Assembly (NCBI RefSeq): GCF_900603025.1
Contig: NZ_LR026975.1
Span: 4,712,001 to 4,776,000, forward strand
Source: Mycolicibacterium hassiacum DSM 44199
Lineage (GTDB): Bacteria > Actinomycetota > Actinomycetes > Mycobacteriales > Mycobacteriaceae
Direction: 5' to 3'
Length of the DNA stretch: 64,000 nucleotides
The position numbers and the translations under genes were made by a program. Under the pieces are notes generated by a model, which was given only the letters and a program-made list of their open reading frames with translations, was not told the DNA's origin and did no database searches. Shown here piece after piece: positions 52,884-64,000 of the stretch (within the stretch, counting starts at the first letter, position 1; each line of letters starts with the position of its first letter).

Positions 52884-53783
52884 ATGCACAGCGTGATTCG
52901 GGGGTTGATTCGCACGGTCCTGTCGGTGGCCCTGGGGGCGGGGTTGTGGGCGGCCGGCACCGCGACCGCGCCGACGGCCAAGGCCGAGGTCGAGATGCTG
53001 ATGGTTCCGTCGCCGGCGATGGGCCGCGACATCCCGGTGGCCTTCCTCGCCGGCGGCCCGCACGCGGTGGTGCTCCTCGACGCGTTCAACGCCGCCCCCG
53101 ATGTCAGCAACTGGGTGACCGCCGGTGACGCGATGAACACGCTCGCCGGCAAGGGCATCTCGGTGGTCGCGCCCGCGGGCGGCGCCTGGAGCATGTACAC
53201 CAACTGGGAACAGGACGGCAGCAAGCAGTGGGAGACCTTCCTGGCCCACGAGCTGCCGGACTGGCTGGCCGCGAACAAGGGCCTGGCCCCCGGCGGTCAC
53301 GGCATCGTCGGCGCCGCGCAGGGCGGCTACGGCGCGATGGCCATGGCGACCTTCCATCCCGAGCGCTACCGGTTCGCCGGTTCGCTGTCGGGTTTCCTGG
53401 CACCGGAGCGCACCGGCGTGGACGGCGCCATCACGGCGGGGCTGCAGCAATGGGGCGGGGTGGACACCCGCAACATGTGGGGTCTGCCACAGCTGGGCCG
53501 CTGGAAGTGGCACTCGCCGAACGTGCACGTGCAACTGCTGGCCGACAACAACACCCGGCTGTGGGTGTGGTCCGCGCCCGCCGGTGGCTGCACCGATCCG
53601 GCCGCGATGATCGGCTACTGCGATATCGCCCAGGGCACGAATCGCGAGTTCTACTCGCACTATCGGTCGGTCGGCGGGCATAACGGGCACTTCGACTTCC
53701 CGACCTCCGGCACCCACGACTGGGGCAGCTGGAAGGCTCAGCTCAAGGCAATGACCGGCGATCTGGTCGCCACCATCAGGTAG
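52884..53783 (+). CDS. fbpD: MPT51/FbpD, non-catalytic antigen 85 homologue
   Basis: This 299-residue secreted protein of the antigen 85 fold has the signal peptide TVLSVALGAGLWAAGTATA. The nucleophile elbow reads IVGAAQGGYGAM, so the Ser of GxSMxG is replaced by Ala and esterase activity is not expected. The His region GTHDWGSW remains. MPT51 is thought to bind carbohydrate or fibronectin. The ATG at 52884 is chosen over the TTG just before it. It is separated from fbpA by a terminator, as in Rv3803c. Confidence 0.94.
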   Translation: MHSVIRGLIRTVLSVALGAGLWAAGTATAPTAKAEVEMLMVPSPAMGRDIPVAFLAGGPHAVVLLDAFNAAPDVSNWVTAGDAMNTLAGKGISVVAPAGGAWSMYTNWEQDGSKQWETFLAHELPDWLAANKGLAPGGHGIVGAAQGGYGAMAMATFHPERYRFAGSLSGFLAPERTGVDGAITAGLQQWGGVDTRNMWGLPQLGRWKWHSPNVHVQLLADNNTRLWVWSAPAGGCTDPAAMIGYCDIAQGTNREFYSHYRSVGGHNGHFDFPTSGTHDWGSWKAQLKAMTGDLVATIR

Positions 53784-53860
53784 TCCTCGCGGCGGCGGGC
53801 GGCCCGGGGCACCCGCCGCCCACCCGCCCGCATCCCGTCCCGGTCGGTACCTTGGGAACC

Positions 53861-54412
53861 GTGCAACGCTCGGTACGGCGAAAGGCCGGTTCGGTTCCGC
53901 TCCCGCACCGGGTGGTGCGGCCGGCGACGCCGGCGTGGGTTGCTCCGATCGTGGCCGCCGGGGTGGCGCTGACGGTCTCCGGGACGGTCTCGGGGTGCTC
54001 CGGGCAGGAGATGCTCGCCTCGGTCGGGCTGCGCCCCGCCGAGGAGACCGCCAGCCGGCACGGTGACGCGCAGGCGGCCCCGCCCGGGCCGGTGCACGCG
54101 GGTGGGCAGTCCAACGCGCTGGTCGTCACCCCGCGGCAGCGCGCCTATCTCGACGCCCTGGCGGCCGCCGGGGTGCAGCGCTCCAGCGACCTGGCCGCAC
54201 TGTCCATCGGTTCCCACATCTGTCAGGCCCGCGCCGCCCGGCACACCGACCAGCAGGTGTGGGACTACATCCTGCCGATGGTTCGCAGCGACGTCAGCGG
54301 CGCGGCCCGCATATCCTCGATCGCACCGTCCGGGCGGCGGCCCCCGTCGGCCGCCGAGGTGAACGCCGCGACCGCCGACTACATTCGCATCGCGACCGAA
54401 CGACTCTGCTGA
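53861..54412 (+). CDS. DUF732 protein, probable lipoprotein
   Basis: This 183-residue protein has a basic N-terminus, a hydrophobic segment (VAPIVAAGVALTVSGTV) ending in VSGCSG, which fits a lipobox with Cys near residue 46, and a C-terminal DUF732 domain (TPRQRAYLDALAAAGV, then HICQARAARHTDQQVWDYIL and TADYIRIATERLC). Two Cys could form the domain's disulfide. DUF732 proteins are exported and of unknown role. It lies between mpt51 and the Rv3802c-like gene, where M. tuberculosis shows no gene. The start GTG at 53861 or TTG at 53852. Confidence 0.82.
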   Translation: MQRSVRRKAGSVPLPHRVVRPATPAWVAPIVAAGVALTVSGTVSGCSGQEMLASVGLRPAEETASRHGDAQAAPPGPVHAGGQSNALVVTPRQRAYLDALAAAGVQRSSDLAALSIGSHICQARAARHTDQQVWDYILPMVRSDVSGAARISSIAPSGRRPPSAAEVNAATADYIRIATERLC

Positions 54413-54443
54413 ACCCTGAGCACTGCAAGGAGCCTGACGACCC

Positions 54444-55466
54444 ATGCCCAAGAAGAACCGGGCCAAGAACAACCGGCGCCGGCGTCACCGCATACTCGCG
54501 CTGCTGGCGGCCGCATCGGTGGCCGTGGTGGTCGGGCTGGTCGCGGTGCTGGTGTGGGTCTGGCAGCGGGCGCCGGAGGGGCCGCCGCCGGGGGAACCGC
54601 CGACCGCGGGGCCGCCGGGTGCCGTCCCGCCGACCAAGAAACCCCGGCCGGAGTTCCAGGACGCCAGCTGCCCCGACGTGCAGTTGGTGTCGGTGCCCGG
54701 CACCTGGGAGTCGTCGCGGCAGCTCGATCCGTTCAACCCGACGCAGTTCCCGGCGGCGCTGCTGCTCAACGTCACCAACCCGTTGCGCCAGCAGTTCGAC
54801 CCGGGGCGGGTGGAGATCTACACGATCCCCTACACCGCGCAGTTCCATAACCCGTTCTCGGCCGACAAGCAGATGTCGTACAACGACAGCCGCGCCGAGG
54901 GGTACGAGACCACCAAGAGGGTGCTGGCGGAGATGGCCGACCGCTGCCCGCTGACCAGCTATGTGCTGATCGGGTTCTCGCAGGGTGCGGTGATCGCCGG
55001 CGACATCGCCAGCGACATCGGCAACGGGCGCGGCCCGGTCGACGAGGATCTGGTGCTGGGTGTGACGCTGATCGCCGACGGGCGGCGCCAGCCCGGGGTG
55101 GGCCAGGACGTCGGGCCGAACCCGCCCGGACAGGGCGCCGAGATCACCCTGCACGAGGTGCCGATGCTCGACGAGTTCGGCCTGGCCATGACCGGGCCGC
55201 GGCCGGGCGGTTTCGGCCTGCTCAACAACCGCGTCTTCCAGATCTGCGCCACCGGGGACCTGATCTGCTCGGCGCCCGAGTCGGCGTTCAACATCACCCA
55301 GCTGCCCAGGACGCTGGAGGTGCTCAGCGGCGGTGCGGGACAACCGGTCCACGCGATGTACAACACCCCGCAGTTCTGGAACTTCGACGGCGCGTCGGCT
55401 ACCCAGTGGACCCTGGGCTGGGCGCGGCAGCTGATCGAGAACGCACCGCACCCGAAACATGGCTGA
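54444..55466 (+). CDS. Cutinase-like serine esterase (Rv3802c-like)
   Basis: This 340-residue membrane-anchored esterase in M. tuberculosis is an essential phospholipase/thioesterase at the mycolate locus. A basic N-terminus and helix ([20 protein letters not shown]) precede a Pro-rich linker and the cutinase domain: [19 protein letters not shown] (Ser), then the Asp in [13 protein letters not shown] and a late His ([13 protein letters not shown]). The Cys residues ([21 protein letters not shown]) fit the cutinase disulfides. The start ATG at 54444 follows caagga. It is 166 bases upstream of fadD32. Confidence 0.93.
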   Translation: MPKKNRAKNNRRRRHRILALLAAASVAVVVGLVAVLVWVWQRAPEGPPPGEPPTAGPPGAVPPTKKPRPEFQDASCPDVQLVSVPGTWESSRQLDPFNPTQFPAALLLNVTNPLRQQFDPGRVEIYTIPYTAQFHNPFSADKQMSYNDSRAEGYETTKRVLAEMADRCPLTSYVLIGFSQGAVIAGDIASDIGNGRGPVDEDLVLGVTLIADGRRQPGVGQDVGPNPPGQGAEITLHEVPMLDEFGLAMTGPRPGGFGLLNNRVFQICATGDLICSAPESAFNITQLPRTLEVLSGGAGQPVHAMYNTPQFWNFDGASATQWTLGWARQLIENAPHPKHG

Positions 55467-55631
55467 CCCGTGACCGGACTGATTTGGAGCGGGTTCGGCC
55501 GGTCACCTAACATTAAGAAATAAGTAAGAGCTGTAGGCGACGGTCGACCGGTAGGATCGTCGGGTTTGGGCGGCCCGAACTCGCGCGGAATGTGGCATTC
55601 AGGGCACGCGTGCCTTTGACAGGAGAGTGAG

Positions 55632-57524
55632 ATGGCGTTTCATAACCCGTTCATCAAAGACGGGCTGATCAAGTTCCCGGATGGCGGCAGCCTGGTCAAG
55701 CACGTCGAGCGATGGGCCAAGGTACGTGGCGACAAGCTCGCCTACCGCTTTCTCGACTTCTCGACCGAACGTGAAGGCATCGCGCGCGATCTGCACTGGA
55801 ACGAGTTCGGTGCCCGCAACCGTGCCGTCGGCGCCCGCCTGCAGCAGGTCACCCAGCCGGGCGACCGGGTCGCCATCCTCTGCCCGCAGAGCCTGGAATA
55901 CCTGGTCGCGTTCTTCGGCACGCTCTACGCCGGCCGGATCGCGGTGCCGCTGTTCGACCCGTCCGAACCCGGTCACGTGGGCCGGTTGCACGCCGTGCTC
56001 AAGGACTGCAAGCCGGCCGCGGTGCTGACCACCACCGCGGCCGCCGAGGGCGTGCGCAAGTTCTTCCGTGCCTATCCGCCCAACGAGCGGCCCCGGGTGA
56101 TCGCCGTCGACGCGGTGCCCGACGAGGTCGGCGCCACCTGGGTGGAGCCGCCGGTGCCGGACGAGACCACCATCGCCTACCTGCAGTACACCTCGGGCTC
56201 GACCCGGATCCCGACCGGTGTGCAGATCACCCACCTGAACCTGGCCACCAACGTGGTGCAGGTGATCGAGGCGCTCGAGGGCGAGGAGGGCGACCGCGGC
56301 GTCACCTGGCTGCCGTTCTTCCACGACATGGGGCTCATCACGGTGATGCTGTCGCCGATGATCGGCCACTACGTGACGTTCATGACCCCGGCCGCGTTCG
56401 TGCGCCGGCCCGGCCGCTGGATCCGCGAGCTGGCCCGCAAGGAGGGCGACACCGGGATGACCTACTCGGTGGCGCCCAACTTCGCGTTCGACCACGCGGC
56501 CGCCCGCGGGCTGCCGCGGCCCGGTGAGCCGCCGCTGGACCTGTCGAACGTCAAGGCGATCCTCAACGGCTCCGAGCCGATCTCGGCGGCCACCGTGCGC
56601 CGGTTCAACGAGGCGTTCGGCCCGTACGGCTTCCAGCCCAAGGCGATCAAGCCGTCCTACGGCCTGGCCGAGGCGACGCTGTTCGTGTCGACCACCCCGA
56701 TGGGCGAGCCGCCGAAGATCATCACCGTCGACCGCGACGAGCTGAACAACGGCCGGTTCGTCGAGGTGCCGGAGGATTCGCCGAAGGCGGTGCCGCAGGC
56801 CTCGGCCGGCAAGGTCGGGGTCGCCGAGTGGGCGGTGATCGTCGACGCCGAGACCGCCTCCGAGCTGCCCGACGGGCAGATCGGCGAGATCTGGATCAGC
56901 GGCCAGAACATGGGCACCGGCTACTGGGGCAAGCCCGAGGAGACGGTCGCGACGTTCCAGAACATCCTCAAGTCGCGCACCAACCCGTCGCACGCCGAGG
57001 GCGCGCCGGACGACGCCACCTGGGTGCGCACCGGCGACCTCGGCGCCTACTACAACGGCGACCTCTACATCACCGGCCGGGTCAAGGACCTGATCATCAT
57101 CGACGGGCGCAACCACTACCCGCAGGACATCGAGTTCACCGCGCAGGAGGCCAGCAAGGCGCTGCGCACCGGCTTCGTCGCCGCGTTCTCGGTGCCGGCC
57201 AACCAGCTGCCGGACGAGGTGTTCGAGAACGCGCACTCCGGGCTCAAGCGCGATCCCGAGGACACCTCCGAACAGTTGGTCATCGTCGGCGAGCGCGCCC
57301 CCGGCGCCCACAAGCTCGACGTCGGCCCGATTGCCGACGAGATCCGCGCCGCGGTGGCGGTGCGCCACGGAGTCACCGTGCGTGACGTGTTGCTGACGCC
57401 GGCGGGTGCGATCCCGCGGACGTCCAGCGGAAAGATCGGCCGGCGGGCGTGCCGCGCGGCCTACCTCGACGGCAGTCTGCGCAGCGGGAAAGTGGCCAAC
57501 GCCTTCCCTGACGAGACTGACTGA
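55632..57524 (+). CDS. fadD32: Long-chain fatty acyl-AMP ligase FadD32
   Basis: This 630-residue adenylating enzyme activates the long meromycolic chain as acyl-AMP and loads it onto the N-terminal carrier domain of Pks13. The P-loop is [17 protein letters not shown]. The AMP-binding core has [10 protein letters not shown] and [17 protein letters not shown], and the C-terminal Lys in [11 protein letters not shown]. The FAAL-specific insertion and the length are typical. The start is ATG at 55632 with aggagag. It is followed after 15 bases by pks13. The promoter must lie in the 165 bases before it. Compare Rv3801c. Confidence 0.97.
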   Translation: MAFHNPFIKDGLIKFPDGGSLVKHVERWAKVRGDKLAYRFLDFSTEREGIARDLHWNEFGARNRAVGARLQQVTQPGDRVAILCPQSLEYLVAFFGTLYAGRIAVPLFDPSEPGHVGRLHAVLKDCKPAAVLTTTAAAEGVRKFFRAYPPNERPRVIAVDAVPDEVGATWVEPPVPDETTIAYLQYTSGSTRIPTGVQITHLNLATNVVQVIEALEGEEGDRGVTWLPFFHDMGLITVMLSPMIGHYVTFMTPAAFVRRPGRWIRELARKEGDTGMTYSVAPNFAFDHAAARGLPRPGEPPLDLSNVKAILNGSEPISAATVRRFNEAFGPYGFQPKAIKPSYGLAEATLFVSTTPMGEPPKIITVDRDELNNGRFVEVPEDSPKAVPQASAGKVGVAEWAVIVDAETASELPDGQIGEIWISGQNMGTGYWGKPEETVATFQNILKSRTNPSHAEGAPDDATWVRTGDLGAYYNGDLYITGRVKDLIIIDGRNHYPQDIEFTAQEASKALRTGFVAAFSVPANQLPDEVFENAHSGLKRDPEDTSEQLVIVGERAPGAHKLDVGPIADEIRAAVAVRHGVTVRDVLLTPAGAIPRTSSGKIGRRACRAAYLDGSLRSGKVANAFPDETD

Positions 57525-57539
57525 CAGCGAATACGGAAT

Positions 57540-60500
57540 ATGGCTGACACACAAGACTTCTCGCAGCAACCGCAACCCGACGCCGCCGATCCCGGTCCGG
57601 ACACCGCCGAGGTGACCCAGCCCGCCGACGGCCGGCCCGCGGACAAGAAGCCGGCGCGCACCGACATGACGGTTGCCGAGATGAAGGAGTGGCTGCGCAA
57701 CTGGGTTGCCAACGCCACCGGCCAGTCGCCCGACGCGATCAGCGAGACCACCCCGATGGTCGAGCTGGGGTTGTCGTCACGCGACGCCGTCGCGATGGCC
57801 AGCGACATCGAGGACCTCACCGGGGTGACGCTGACCGCGACGGTGGCGTTCCGCCATCCCACCATCGAGTCGCTGGCCCAGGTGATCATCGAGGGCGAGC
57901 CGGAGCTAGAGGTCGCCGACGACGGCGGCGAGGACTGGTCGCGCGAACGCGACGTCGAGGACATCGCGATCGTCGGCCTGGCCACCCGCTTCCCGGGCGA
58001 CATGAACACCCCGGAGGAGACCTGGCAGGCGCTGCTGGAGGGCCGGGACGCGATCACGGACCTGCCCGAGGACCGCTGGCAGGAGTTCCTCGGTGAGCCG
58101 CGGATCGCCGAACGGGTCGGCAAGGCGCGCACCCGCGGCGGCTATCTGTCCGACATCAAGGGCTTCGACGCGGAGTTCTTCGCGCTGTCGAAGATGGAGG
58201 CCGACAACCTCGACCCGCAGCAGCGGATGGCGCTCGAGTTGACCTGGGAGGCGCTGGAGGACGCGCGCATCCCGGCGTCGAGCCTGCGCGGCGCCAATGT
58301 CGGCGTCTACATCGGCAGCTCGCTGAACGACTACAGCTTCCTGGCGATGTCGGACCCGTCGGTCGCACACCCGTACGCGATCACCGGCACCGCGAGTTCG
58401 ATCATCGCCAACCGGGTCAGCTACTTCTTCGACTTCCGCGGCCCGTCGGTCGCGATCGACACCGCGTGCTCGTCGTCGCTGGTCGCCGCGCACCACGGGG
58501 TGCAGGCGCTGCGCAACGGCGAGGCCGACGTGGCGATCGTCGGCGGGGTGAACGCGCTGATCACCCCGCTGGTGACGGTCGGCTTCGACGAGGTCGGCGG
58601 GGTGTTGGCGCCGGACGGCCGGATCAAGTCGTTCTCCGCCGACGCCGACGGTTACGCCCGCTCCGAGGGCGGCGGCATCCTGGTGCTCAAGCGGCTGTCG
58701 GATGCCCGCCGGGACGGCGACCAGATCTACGCGATCATCGCCGGCAGCGCGGTCAACCACGACGGCCGGTCCAACGGCCTGCTGGCACCGAACCCGGACG
58801 CCCAGGCCGACGTGCTGCGCAAGGCCTACAAGGACGCCGGGATCAACCCGCGGCTGGTCGACTACATCGAGGCGCACGGCACCGGCACCATCCTCGGTGA
58901 CCCGATCGAGGCCGAGGCGCTGGGGCGGGTGGTCGGCAAGGGCCGCCCGGCCGACAAGCCGGTGCTGCTCGGCGCGGTGAAATCCAATGTGGGGCACCTG
59001 GAGTCGGCGGCAGGCGCGGCCAGCCTGGCGAAGATGGCGCTGGCGCTCAAGAACAACAAGATCCCACCGTCGATCAACTACTCCGGACCCAACCCGTATA
59101 TTGACTTCGAGGGCTGGCGGCTCAAGGTGGCCGACACGGTGACCGACTGGCCGCGCTACAGCGGTTACGCGATCACCGGTGTGTCCGGCTTCGGGTTCGG
59201 CGGCGCCAACGCGCATCTGGTGCTGCGCGAGGTGCTGCCGTCGGATCTCGTTGAGCCCGAACCGGAACCGGAACCCGAAAAGGAGAAGCCCGCCGCCTCG
59301 GACGCCGACGCCGTCTACATCGGCGGGGTCCGGGTCGACGAGGACGGCGAATTCCTCGAGGAACGGTACGAATTCGCCGACGACGGGCCCGCCTATGCGG
59401 CTGACGAGGAGCCGGAACTGCCCGGCATGACCGAGCGGGCCAAGGAGCTGCTCGAGGCCGCCCGCGCGGAGTTGGCCGCCAAGGAGGAGGCTGGCGAACT
59501 TCCGAAACCGCTTATCCCGCTGGCAGTTTCGGGCTTCCTGACCTCCCGCAAGAAGGCCACCGCCGCGGAGCTGGCGGACTGGATCGACAGCCCCGAGGGG
59601 CGGGCGTCGTCGCTGGAGTCGATCGGCCGGGCGCTGTCGCGGCGCAACCACGGGCGCTCCCGTGCGGTGGTGCTGGCCCGCGACCACGACGAGGCGATCA
59701 AGGGTCTGCGCGCGCTGGCCGAGGGCAAGCAGGCGCCGAACGTGTACGCCGCCGACGGCCCGGTCACCAACGGGCCGGTGTGGGTGCTGGCCGGTTTCGG
59801 CTCGCAGCACCGCAAGATGGCCAAGACCCTGTACCTGCGCAACGAGGTGTTCGCCGAGTGGATCAACAAGGTCGACTCGCTGGTGCAGGATGAGCGCGGC
59901 TACTCGATCCTGGAGCTGATCCTCGACGACGCGGTCGACTACACCGACGAGACCTGCCAGTACCCGATCGAGGTCGTGCAGCTGGTCATCTACGCGATCC
60001 AGATCGCGCTGGGCGAGCTGCTCAAGCACTACGGCGCGAAACCGGCCGCGGTGATCGGACAGTCGCTCGGCGAGGCGGCCGCGGCGTACTTCGCCGGCGG
60101 GCTGTCGCTGGAGGACGCCACCCGCACCATCTGCTCGCGCGCCCATCTGATGGGCGAGGGCGAGGCGATGCTGTTCGGCGAGTGGATCCGGCTGATGGCG
60201 CTGGTCGAGTACTCGCCGGAAGAGATCGAGACGGTGTTCGCCGATTTCAAGGATCTCGAGGTGTGCGTGTACGCCGCGCCCACCCAGACCGTGATCGGCG
60301 GGCCGCCCGATCAGGTGGACGCGATCATCGCCCGGGCCGAATCCGAGGGCAAGTTCGCCCGCAAGTTCCAGACCAAGGGCGCGAGCCACACCTCGCAGAT
60401 GGACCCGCTGCTCGGCGAGCTCGCGGCCGAGCTGCAGGGCATTTCGCCCAAGCCGATCGCGATCAACTACTACTCGACGGTGCACGAGGGCAAGCTGATC

Positions 60501-63086
60501 CGGCCCGGCGAGGTCATCCACGACGTGGACTACTGGCGCAAGGGCCTGCGTCACTCGGTGTACTTCACCCAGGGGGTGCGCAACGCCGTCGACAACGGCC
60601 ACACCACCTTCATCGAGCTGGCCCCGAACCCGGTGGCACTGATGCAGGTCGGCCTGACCACGGCCGCGGCCGGTCTGCACGACGCGCAGCTGATCGGCAC
60701 GCTGGCGCGCAAGCAGGACGAGGTCGAGTCGATGCTGCACGCAGTGGCGCAGCTCTACGTCTACGGCCACGACCTCGATTTCCGCACCCTGTTCGGCAAG
60801 GGCGAGTGCGCCAACATCCCGCGCACCAAGTTCAAGCGCAAGCCGCACTGGCTCGACGCCCGGTTCACCGGCGACAGTTCGGCGGTGATGCCGGGCAACC
60901 ACGTCGCGCTGCCCGACGGCCGGCATGTCTGGGAGTACGCGCCCAAGGGCGAGACCGATCTCGCCGCGCTGGTGAAAGCCGCTGCCGCCCAAGTGCTTCC
61001 GGACGCCAAACTGGTGGCCGCCGAACAGCGCGCGGTGCCCGGTGCGGGGGCGCGGCTGGTGACCACGATGACCCGCCACCCGGGTGGGGCCAGCCTGCAG
61101 GTGCATGCCCGCATCGACGAGTCGTTCACATTGGTCTACGACGCCATCGTGAGCCGGGCCGGGGACGGCGGCCAGGCCGCGCTGCCGGCCGCGCTCGCCG
61201 CCGGGACCGTGGCGCCGACCTCGCTGGCCGAGCAGGTCACCGCTGCGCCGGAGCCGGCCGAGGAGGAGCCGGCGGCGGAGATCCTGCAGGACAACCTGAC
61301 CGCGGGCGCGGGCATGGGCGCCCAGTTCGCCAAGTGGTCGCCGGACTCCGGTGAGACCGTGCGCGAGCGGCTGGCCGCGATCGTCGGCGGCGCGATGGGC
61401 TACGAGCCCGAGGACCTGCCGTGGGAGGTGCCGCTGATCGAGCTCGGCCTCGACTCGCTGATGGCGGTGCGGATCAAGAACCGCGTGGAGTACGACTTCG
61501 ACCTGCCGCCGATCCAGCTGTCGGCGGTGCGCGACGCGAACCTGTACGCGGTCGAGAAGCTGATCACCTACGCGATCGAGCACCGCGACGAGGTCGAGAA
61601 GATCGCCGAGCACCAGAAGGGCAAGACGGCCGAGGAGATCGCCGCCGAGCAGGCCGAGCTGATGGGCGGCGCGACCACCATGGCCGAGCTGGAGAAGGTG
61701 CTCGCCGAGAAGGCGCCCGATCTCGCACAGGACCTGATCGGCGACCAGAACAAGGGCGACCAGAACAAGACCGACACCGCCGAGGACGAGGGCGGGGCGC
61801 CGCCCGCCCCGGCGGCCGAGGCCCCGCTGCCGCCGCCGCCGACCGACCCGTCGGGGCCGTCGGCGGACGCCCCGCTGCCGCCGCCGCCCACCGATCCGTC
61901 GGGGCCGAACGCCCAGACCGGCGGGCAGACCGAGGCCCAGAAGTCGGCGGCCGGGATCGCCGCGAAGGTGCTCACCCAGGAGGCGGTCACCGAGGCCCTG
62001 GGGGCGGACGTCCCGCCGCGTGACGCCGCCGAGCGGGTGACGTTCGCGACCTGGGCGATCGTCACCGGCAAGTCGCCGGGCGGCATCTTCAACGAGCTGC
62101 CGCCGATCGACGACGAGACCGCCGAGAAGATGGCCGCGCGGCTGTCCGAGCGGGCCGACGGGCCGATCACCGCCGAGGACGTCAAGCGGGCCAAGACGAT
62201 CGAGGAACTCGGCGAGACCGTGCGCCAGTACCTCGAGGCCGGCAAGGTCGACGGCTTCGTGCGCACCATCCGCGCCCGCGAGGAGGGCTCCGACCGGGTC
62301 CCGGTGTTCGTCTTCCACGCCGCGGGCGGATCGACGGTGGTGTACGAACCGCTGCTCAAGCGGCTGCCGCCGGGCACCCCGATGTACGGGTTCGAGCGGG
62401 TCGAGGGCTCGATCGAGGAACGCGCCCGCCAGTACGTGCCCAAGCTGATGGAGCTGCAGGGCAACGGGCCGTTCGTGCTGGCCGGCTGGTCACTCGGCGG
62501 TGTGCTCGCCTACGCCAGCGCGATCGGGCTCAAGGAGGCCGGTGCGGACGTGCGGTTCGTCGGGCTCATCGACACCGTGCGCGCGGGCGAGGAGATCCCG
62601 CAGACCAAGGAGGAGACCCGCGCCCGCTGGGAGCGGTACGCCCGGTTCGCCGAGCGCACCTTCAACGTCGAGATCCCCGAGATCCCCTACGAGGAGCTCG
62701 AGAAGCTCGACGACGAGGGGCAGGTGCAGTTCGTGCTCGACGCGGTGAAGGCCAGCGGGGTGCAGATCCCCGGCGGGATCATCGAGCACCAGCGCACGTC
62801 GTACCTGGATCAGCGCGCCATCGACACCGCGCAGCCGCGTTACTACGACGGCAAGGTCACGCTGTACATGGCTGACCGTTACCACGACGACGCGATCTAC
62901 TTCGAGCCGCGCTACGCGACCCGCAAGCCGGACGGCGGCTGGGGTGAGTTCGTCCGCGAGCTCGAGGTGGTCCACATCGGGGGCGAGCACATCCAGGTGA
63001 TCGACGAGCCGTACATTGCGAAGGTCGGCGCGCACATGAGCGAGGCCCTCAACCGCATCGAGTCGGAGGAGAAGCAGGGGAAGTGA
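57540..63086 (+). CDS. pks13: Mycolic acid condensase Pks13
   Basis: This 1848-residue polyketide synthase condenses the meromycoloyl chain with the alpha-branch to give mycolic beta-ketoester. The domains are: N-terminal carrier (LGLSSRDAV, Ser80); ketosynthase about 140-565 (Cys310 in DTACSSS, His446 in EAHGTGT, His485 in KSNVGHLE); acyltransferase about 745-1100 (Ser842 in IGQSLGEAA); second carrier (LGLDSLMAV, Ser1306); a Pro-rich linker with [12 protein letters not shown] repeats; thioesterase about 1590-1848 (Ser1651 in GWSLGG). All catalytic residues are present. It overlaps accD4 by 4 bases. Compare Rv3800c. Confidence 0.98.
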   Translation: MADTQDFSQQPQPDAADPGPDTAEVTQPADGRPADKKPARTDMTVAEMKEWLRNWVANATGQSPDAISETTPMVELGLSSRDAVAMASDIEDLTGVTLTATVAFRHPTIESLAQVIIEGEPELEVADDGGEDWSRERDVEDIAIVGLATRFPGDMNTPEETWQALLEGRDAITDLPEDRWQEFLGEPRIAERVGKARTRGGYLSDIKGFDAEFFALSKMEADNLDPQQRMALELTWEALEDARIPASSLRGANVGVYIGSSLNDYSFLAMSDPSVAHPYAITGTASSIIANRVSYFFDFRGPSVAIDTACSSSLVAAHHGVQALRNGEADVAIVGGVNALITPLVTVGFDEVGGVLAPDGRIKSFSADADGYARSEGGGILVLKRLSDARRDGDQIYAIIAGSAVNHDGRSNGLLAPNPDAQADVLRKAYKDAGINPRLVDYIEAHGTGTILGDPIEAEALGRVVGKGRPADKPVLLGAVKSNVGHLESAAGAASLAKMALALKNNKIPPSINYSGPNPYIDFEGWRLKVADTVTDWPRYSGYAITGVSGFGFGGANAHLVLREVLPSDLVEPEPEPEPEKEKPAASDADAVYIGGVRVDEDGEFLEERYEFADDGPAYAADEEPELPGMTERAKELLEAARAELAAKEEAGELPKPLIPLAVSGFLTSRKKATAAELADWIDSPEGRASSLESIGRALSRRNHGRSRAVVLARDHDEAIKGLRALAEGKQAPNVYAADGPVTNGPVWVLAGFGSQHRKMAKTLYLRNEVFAEWINKVDSLVQDERGYSILELILDDAVDYTDETCQYPIEVVQLVIYAIQIALGELLKHYGAKPAAVIGQSLGEAAAAYFAGGLSLEDATRTICSRAHLMGEGEAMLFGEWIRLMALVEYSPEEIETVFADFKDLEVCVYAAPTQTVIGGPPDQVDAIIARAESEGKFARKFQTKGASHTSQMDPLLGELAAELQGISPKPIAINYYSTVHEGKLIRPGEVIHDVDYWRKGLRHSVYFTQGVRNAVDNGHTTFIELAPNPVALMQVGLTTAAAGLHDAQLIGTLARKQDEVESMLHAVAQLYVYGHDLDFRTLFGKGECANIPRTKFKRKPHWLDARFTGDSSAVMPGNHVALPDGRHVWEYAPKGETDLAALVKAAAAQVLPDAKLVAAEQRAVPGAGARLVTTMTRHPGGASLQVHARIDESFTLVYDAIVSRAGDGGQAALPAALAAGTVAPTSLAEQVTAAPEPAEEEPAAEILQDNLTAGAGMGAQFAKWSPDSGETVRERLAAIVGGAMGYEPEDLPWEVPLIELGLDSLMAVRIKNRVEYDFDLPPIQLSAVRDANLYAVEKLITYAIEHRDEVEKIAEHQKGKTAEEIAAEQAELMGGATTMAELEKVLAEKAPDLAQDLIGDQNKGDQNKTDTAEDEGGAPPAPAAEAPLPPPPTDPSGPSADAPLPPPPTDPSGPNAQTGGQTEAQKSAAGIAAKVLTQEAVTEALGADVPPRDAAERVTFATWAIVTGKSPGGIFNELPPIDDETAEKMAARLSERADGPITAEDVKRAKTIEELGETVRQYLEAGKVDGFVRTIRAREEGSDRVPVFVFHAAGGSTVVYEPLLKRLPPGTPMYGFERVEGSIEERARQYVPKLMELQGNGPFVLAGWSLGGVLAYASAIGLKEAGADVRFVGLIDTVRAGEEIPQTKEETRARWERYARFAERTFNVEIPEIPYEELEKLDDEGQVQFVLDAVKASGVQIPGGIIEHQRTSYLDQRAIDTAQPRYYDGKVTLYMADRYHDDAIYFEPRYATRKPDGGWGEFVRELEVVHIGGEHIQVIDEPYIAKVGAHMSEALNRIESEEKQGK

Positions 63087-64000
63087 CGACTGAGGCGACC
63101 ACGGGGGCGCCCCCCACCACCCAGCCGAAGACCACCGCGGCCCTGCTGGCCGAGCTGCACGAGAAGCTCGAGCAGGCCAAGGAACCGGGCGGCGAGAAGG
63201 CCGTCGCCAAGCGCGCCAAGAAGGGCATCCCCAGCGCGCGGGACCGGATCCACGCGCTGGTCGACCCGGGCAGCTTCCTGGAGATCGGCGCCCTGTGCAA
63301 GACGCCGGGCGATCCGAATGCGCTGTACGGCGACGGGGTGGTGACCGGGCACGCCCGCATCAACGGCCGCCCGGTCGGCGTGTTCAGCCACGACCAGACC
63401 GTCTTCCAGGGCTCGGTCGGCGAGATGTTCGGCCGCAAGGTCGCCAAGCTGATGGAGTGGTGCGCCAAGGTCGGCTGCCCGATCATCGGCATCAACGATT
63501 CGGCGGGCGCGCGCATCCAGGACGCGGTCACCTCGCTGGCCTGGTACGCCGAGCTGGGCCGCCGCCACGAGCTGCTGCGCGGCCTGGTGCCGGAGATCTC
63601 GATAATCCTGGGCAAGTGCGCCGGCGGCGCGGTGTACTCGCCGATCCAGACCGACCTGATCGTCGCGGTGCGCGACCAGGGCTACATGTTCGTCACCGGC
63701 CCGGACGTCATCAAGGACGTCACCGGTGAGGAGGTGTCGCTCGACGAGCTCGGCGGCGCGGACGCCCAGGCCCGCTACGGCAACATCCACCAGGTGGTGG
63801 AGAGCGAGGCGGCGGCGTTCCAGTACGTGCGCGACTACCTGAGCTTCCTGCCGTCCAACACCTTCGACGATCCGCCGATCGTCAACCCGGGCCTGGAGCC
63901 GGAGCTCACCCCGCACGACTACGAGCTCGACTCGATCGTGCCGGACAACGACAACACCGCCTACGACATGTTCGAGATCCTGCTGCGGATCTTCGACGAC
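63083..64000 (+). CDS. accD4: Acyl-CoA carboxylase beta subunit AccD4, cut by window end
   Basis: The frame stays open for 306 codons to the last base of the window. The product is a carboxyltransferase subunit that carboxylates the long-chain acyl-CoA used as Pks13 extender, with AccA3 and AccD5/AccE5 partners. [10 protein letters not shown] and [17 protein letters not shown] are the CT-domain oxyanion regions, and [20 protein letters not shown] starts the domain. The GTG start at 63083 overlaps the pks13 stop (GTGA). In M. tuberculosis (Rv3799c) the full protein is about 520 residues, so roughly 40% is outside. Confidence 0.96.
   Translation, partial: MTTEATTGAPPTTQPKTTAALLAELHEKLEQAKEPGGEKAVAKRAKKGIPSARDRIHALVDPGSFLEIGALCKTPGDPNALYGDGVVTGHARINGRPVGVFSHDQTVFQGSVGEMFGRKVAKLMEWCAKVGCPIIGINDSAGARIQDAVTSLAWYAELGRRHELLRGLVPEISIILGKCAGGAVYSPIQTDLIVAVRDQGYMFVTGPDVIKDVTGEEVSLDELGGADAQARYGNIHQVVESEAAAFQYVRDYLSFLPSNTFDDPPIVNPGLEPELTPHDYELDSIVPDNDNTAYDMFEILLRIFDD

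Noticed and set aside
57906..62318. Very long minus-strand frame (1470 codons) opposite pks13
   Set aside because: It is the antisense shadow of pks13 in GC-rich DNA. Its translation is low-complexity Arg/Gly/His-rich, has no motif and lacks a ribosome-binding site.

Overview
The window is high-GC actinobacterial DNA and almost certainly comes from the chromosome of a mycobacterium, probably a rapid grower of the Mycolicibacterium type. From about 10 kb to the right edge it follows the Mycobacterium tuberculosis order Rv3855 (ethR) to Rv3799 (accD4). It ends in the arabinogalactan and mycolic-acid cluster glf, glfT2, PAP2 phosphatase, ubiA, aftB, fbpA, mpt51, Rv3802c-like, fadD32, pks13, accD4. 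Gene names rest on recognised motifs and gene order; no database search was run.

Region 1 (1 to 9,956) is an accessory island with stacked insertion sequences. The left edge cuts a gene whose product has the Toprim end of an OLD-family nuclease (VEGxTE, then DSD). A UvrD-type helicase gene follows with a 4-bp overlap, which is the Gabija (gajA-gajB) anti-phage arrangement. The helicase gene is split by a 1485-bp IS256-family element with an 8-bp target duplication, and removing the element restores the frame exactly. Next comes an IS3-family element interrupted by a second, different IS3-family element (3-bp duplication), and then a beta-propeller gene. That gene lost its 5' end at the IS3 boundary and is split by another 1485-bp IS256 copy, itself split by a 1488-bp IS256 relative (9-bp duplications for both). 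The two IS256 types carry a conserved hairpin that would hide the transposase ribosome-binding site.

Region 2 (9,996 to 25,300) holds regulators, stress genes and metal genes. They include a DinB polymerase with a LexA-type box over its start, the divergent ethR/ethA pair with three operator repeats, a 13E12/DUF222 HNH gene, rraA, a TipA-like MerR regulator with its own dyad promoter, hns (Rv3852-like), a CopC/CopD pair and a Rv3850-like gene. An ImmA/IrrE-type peptidase and a seven-helix membrane protein converge on espR. Next is a TMEM165-family membrane protein behind a yybP-ykoY-type manganese riboswitch, then a Rv3847-like gene. A nickel superoxide dismutase and its maturation protease (sodN/sodX) occupy the place where sodA lies in M. 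tuberculosis.

Region 3 (25,500 to 37,450) contains a DnaA-box cluster, a rhodanese, a DUF4328 membrane protein, glpQ1, bfrB and a DUF2470 gene (both with IdeR boxes), an LCP-family ligase, a CPBP protease, pheA, a phosphatase, two small or zinc proteins, a Rv3835-like membrane protein and serS.

Region 4 (37,470 to 64,000) is envelope biosynthesis. It holds an MBL-Rieske fusion, two acyltransferases, a HAD phosphatase, a PGRP/LGFP amidase and erp, followed by the galactan, arabinan and mycolate genes, which run almost without gaps on the plus strand. Several genes start 6 to 10 bases after a -10 hexamer, which suggests leaderless transcripts.
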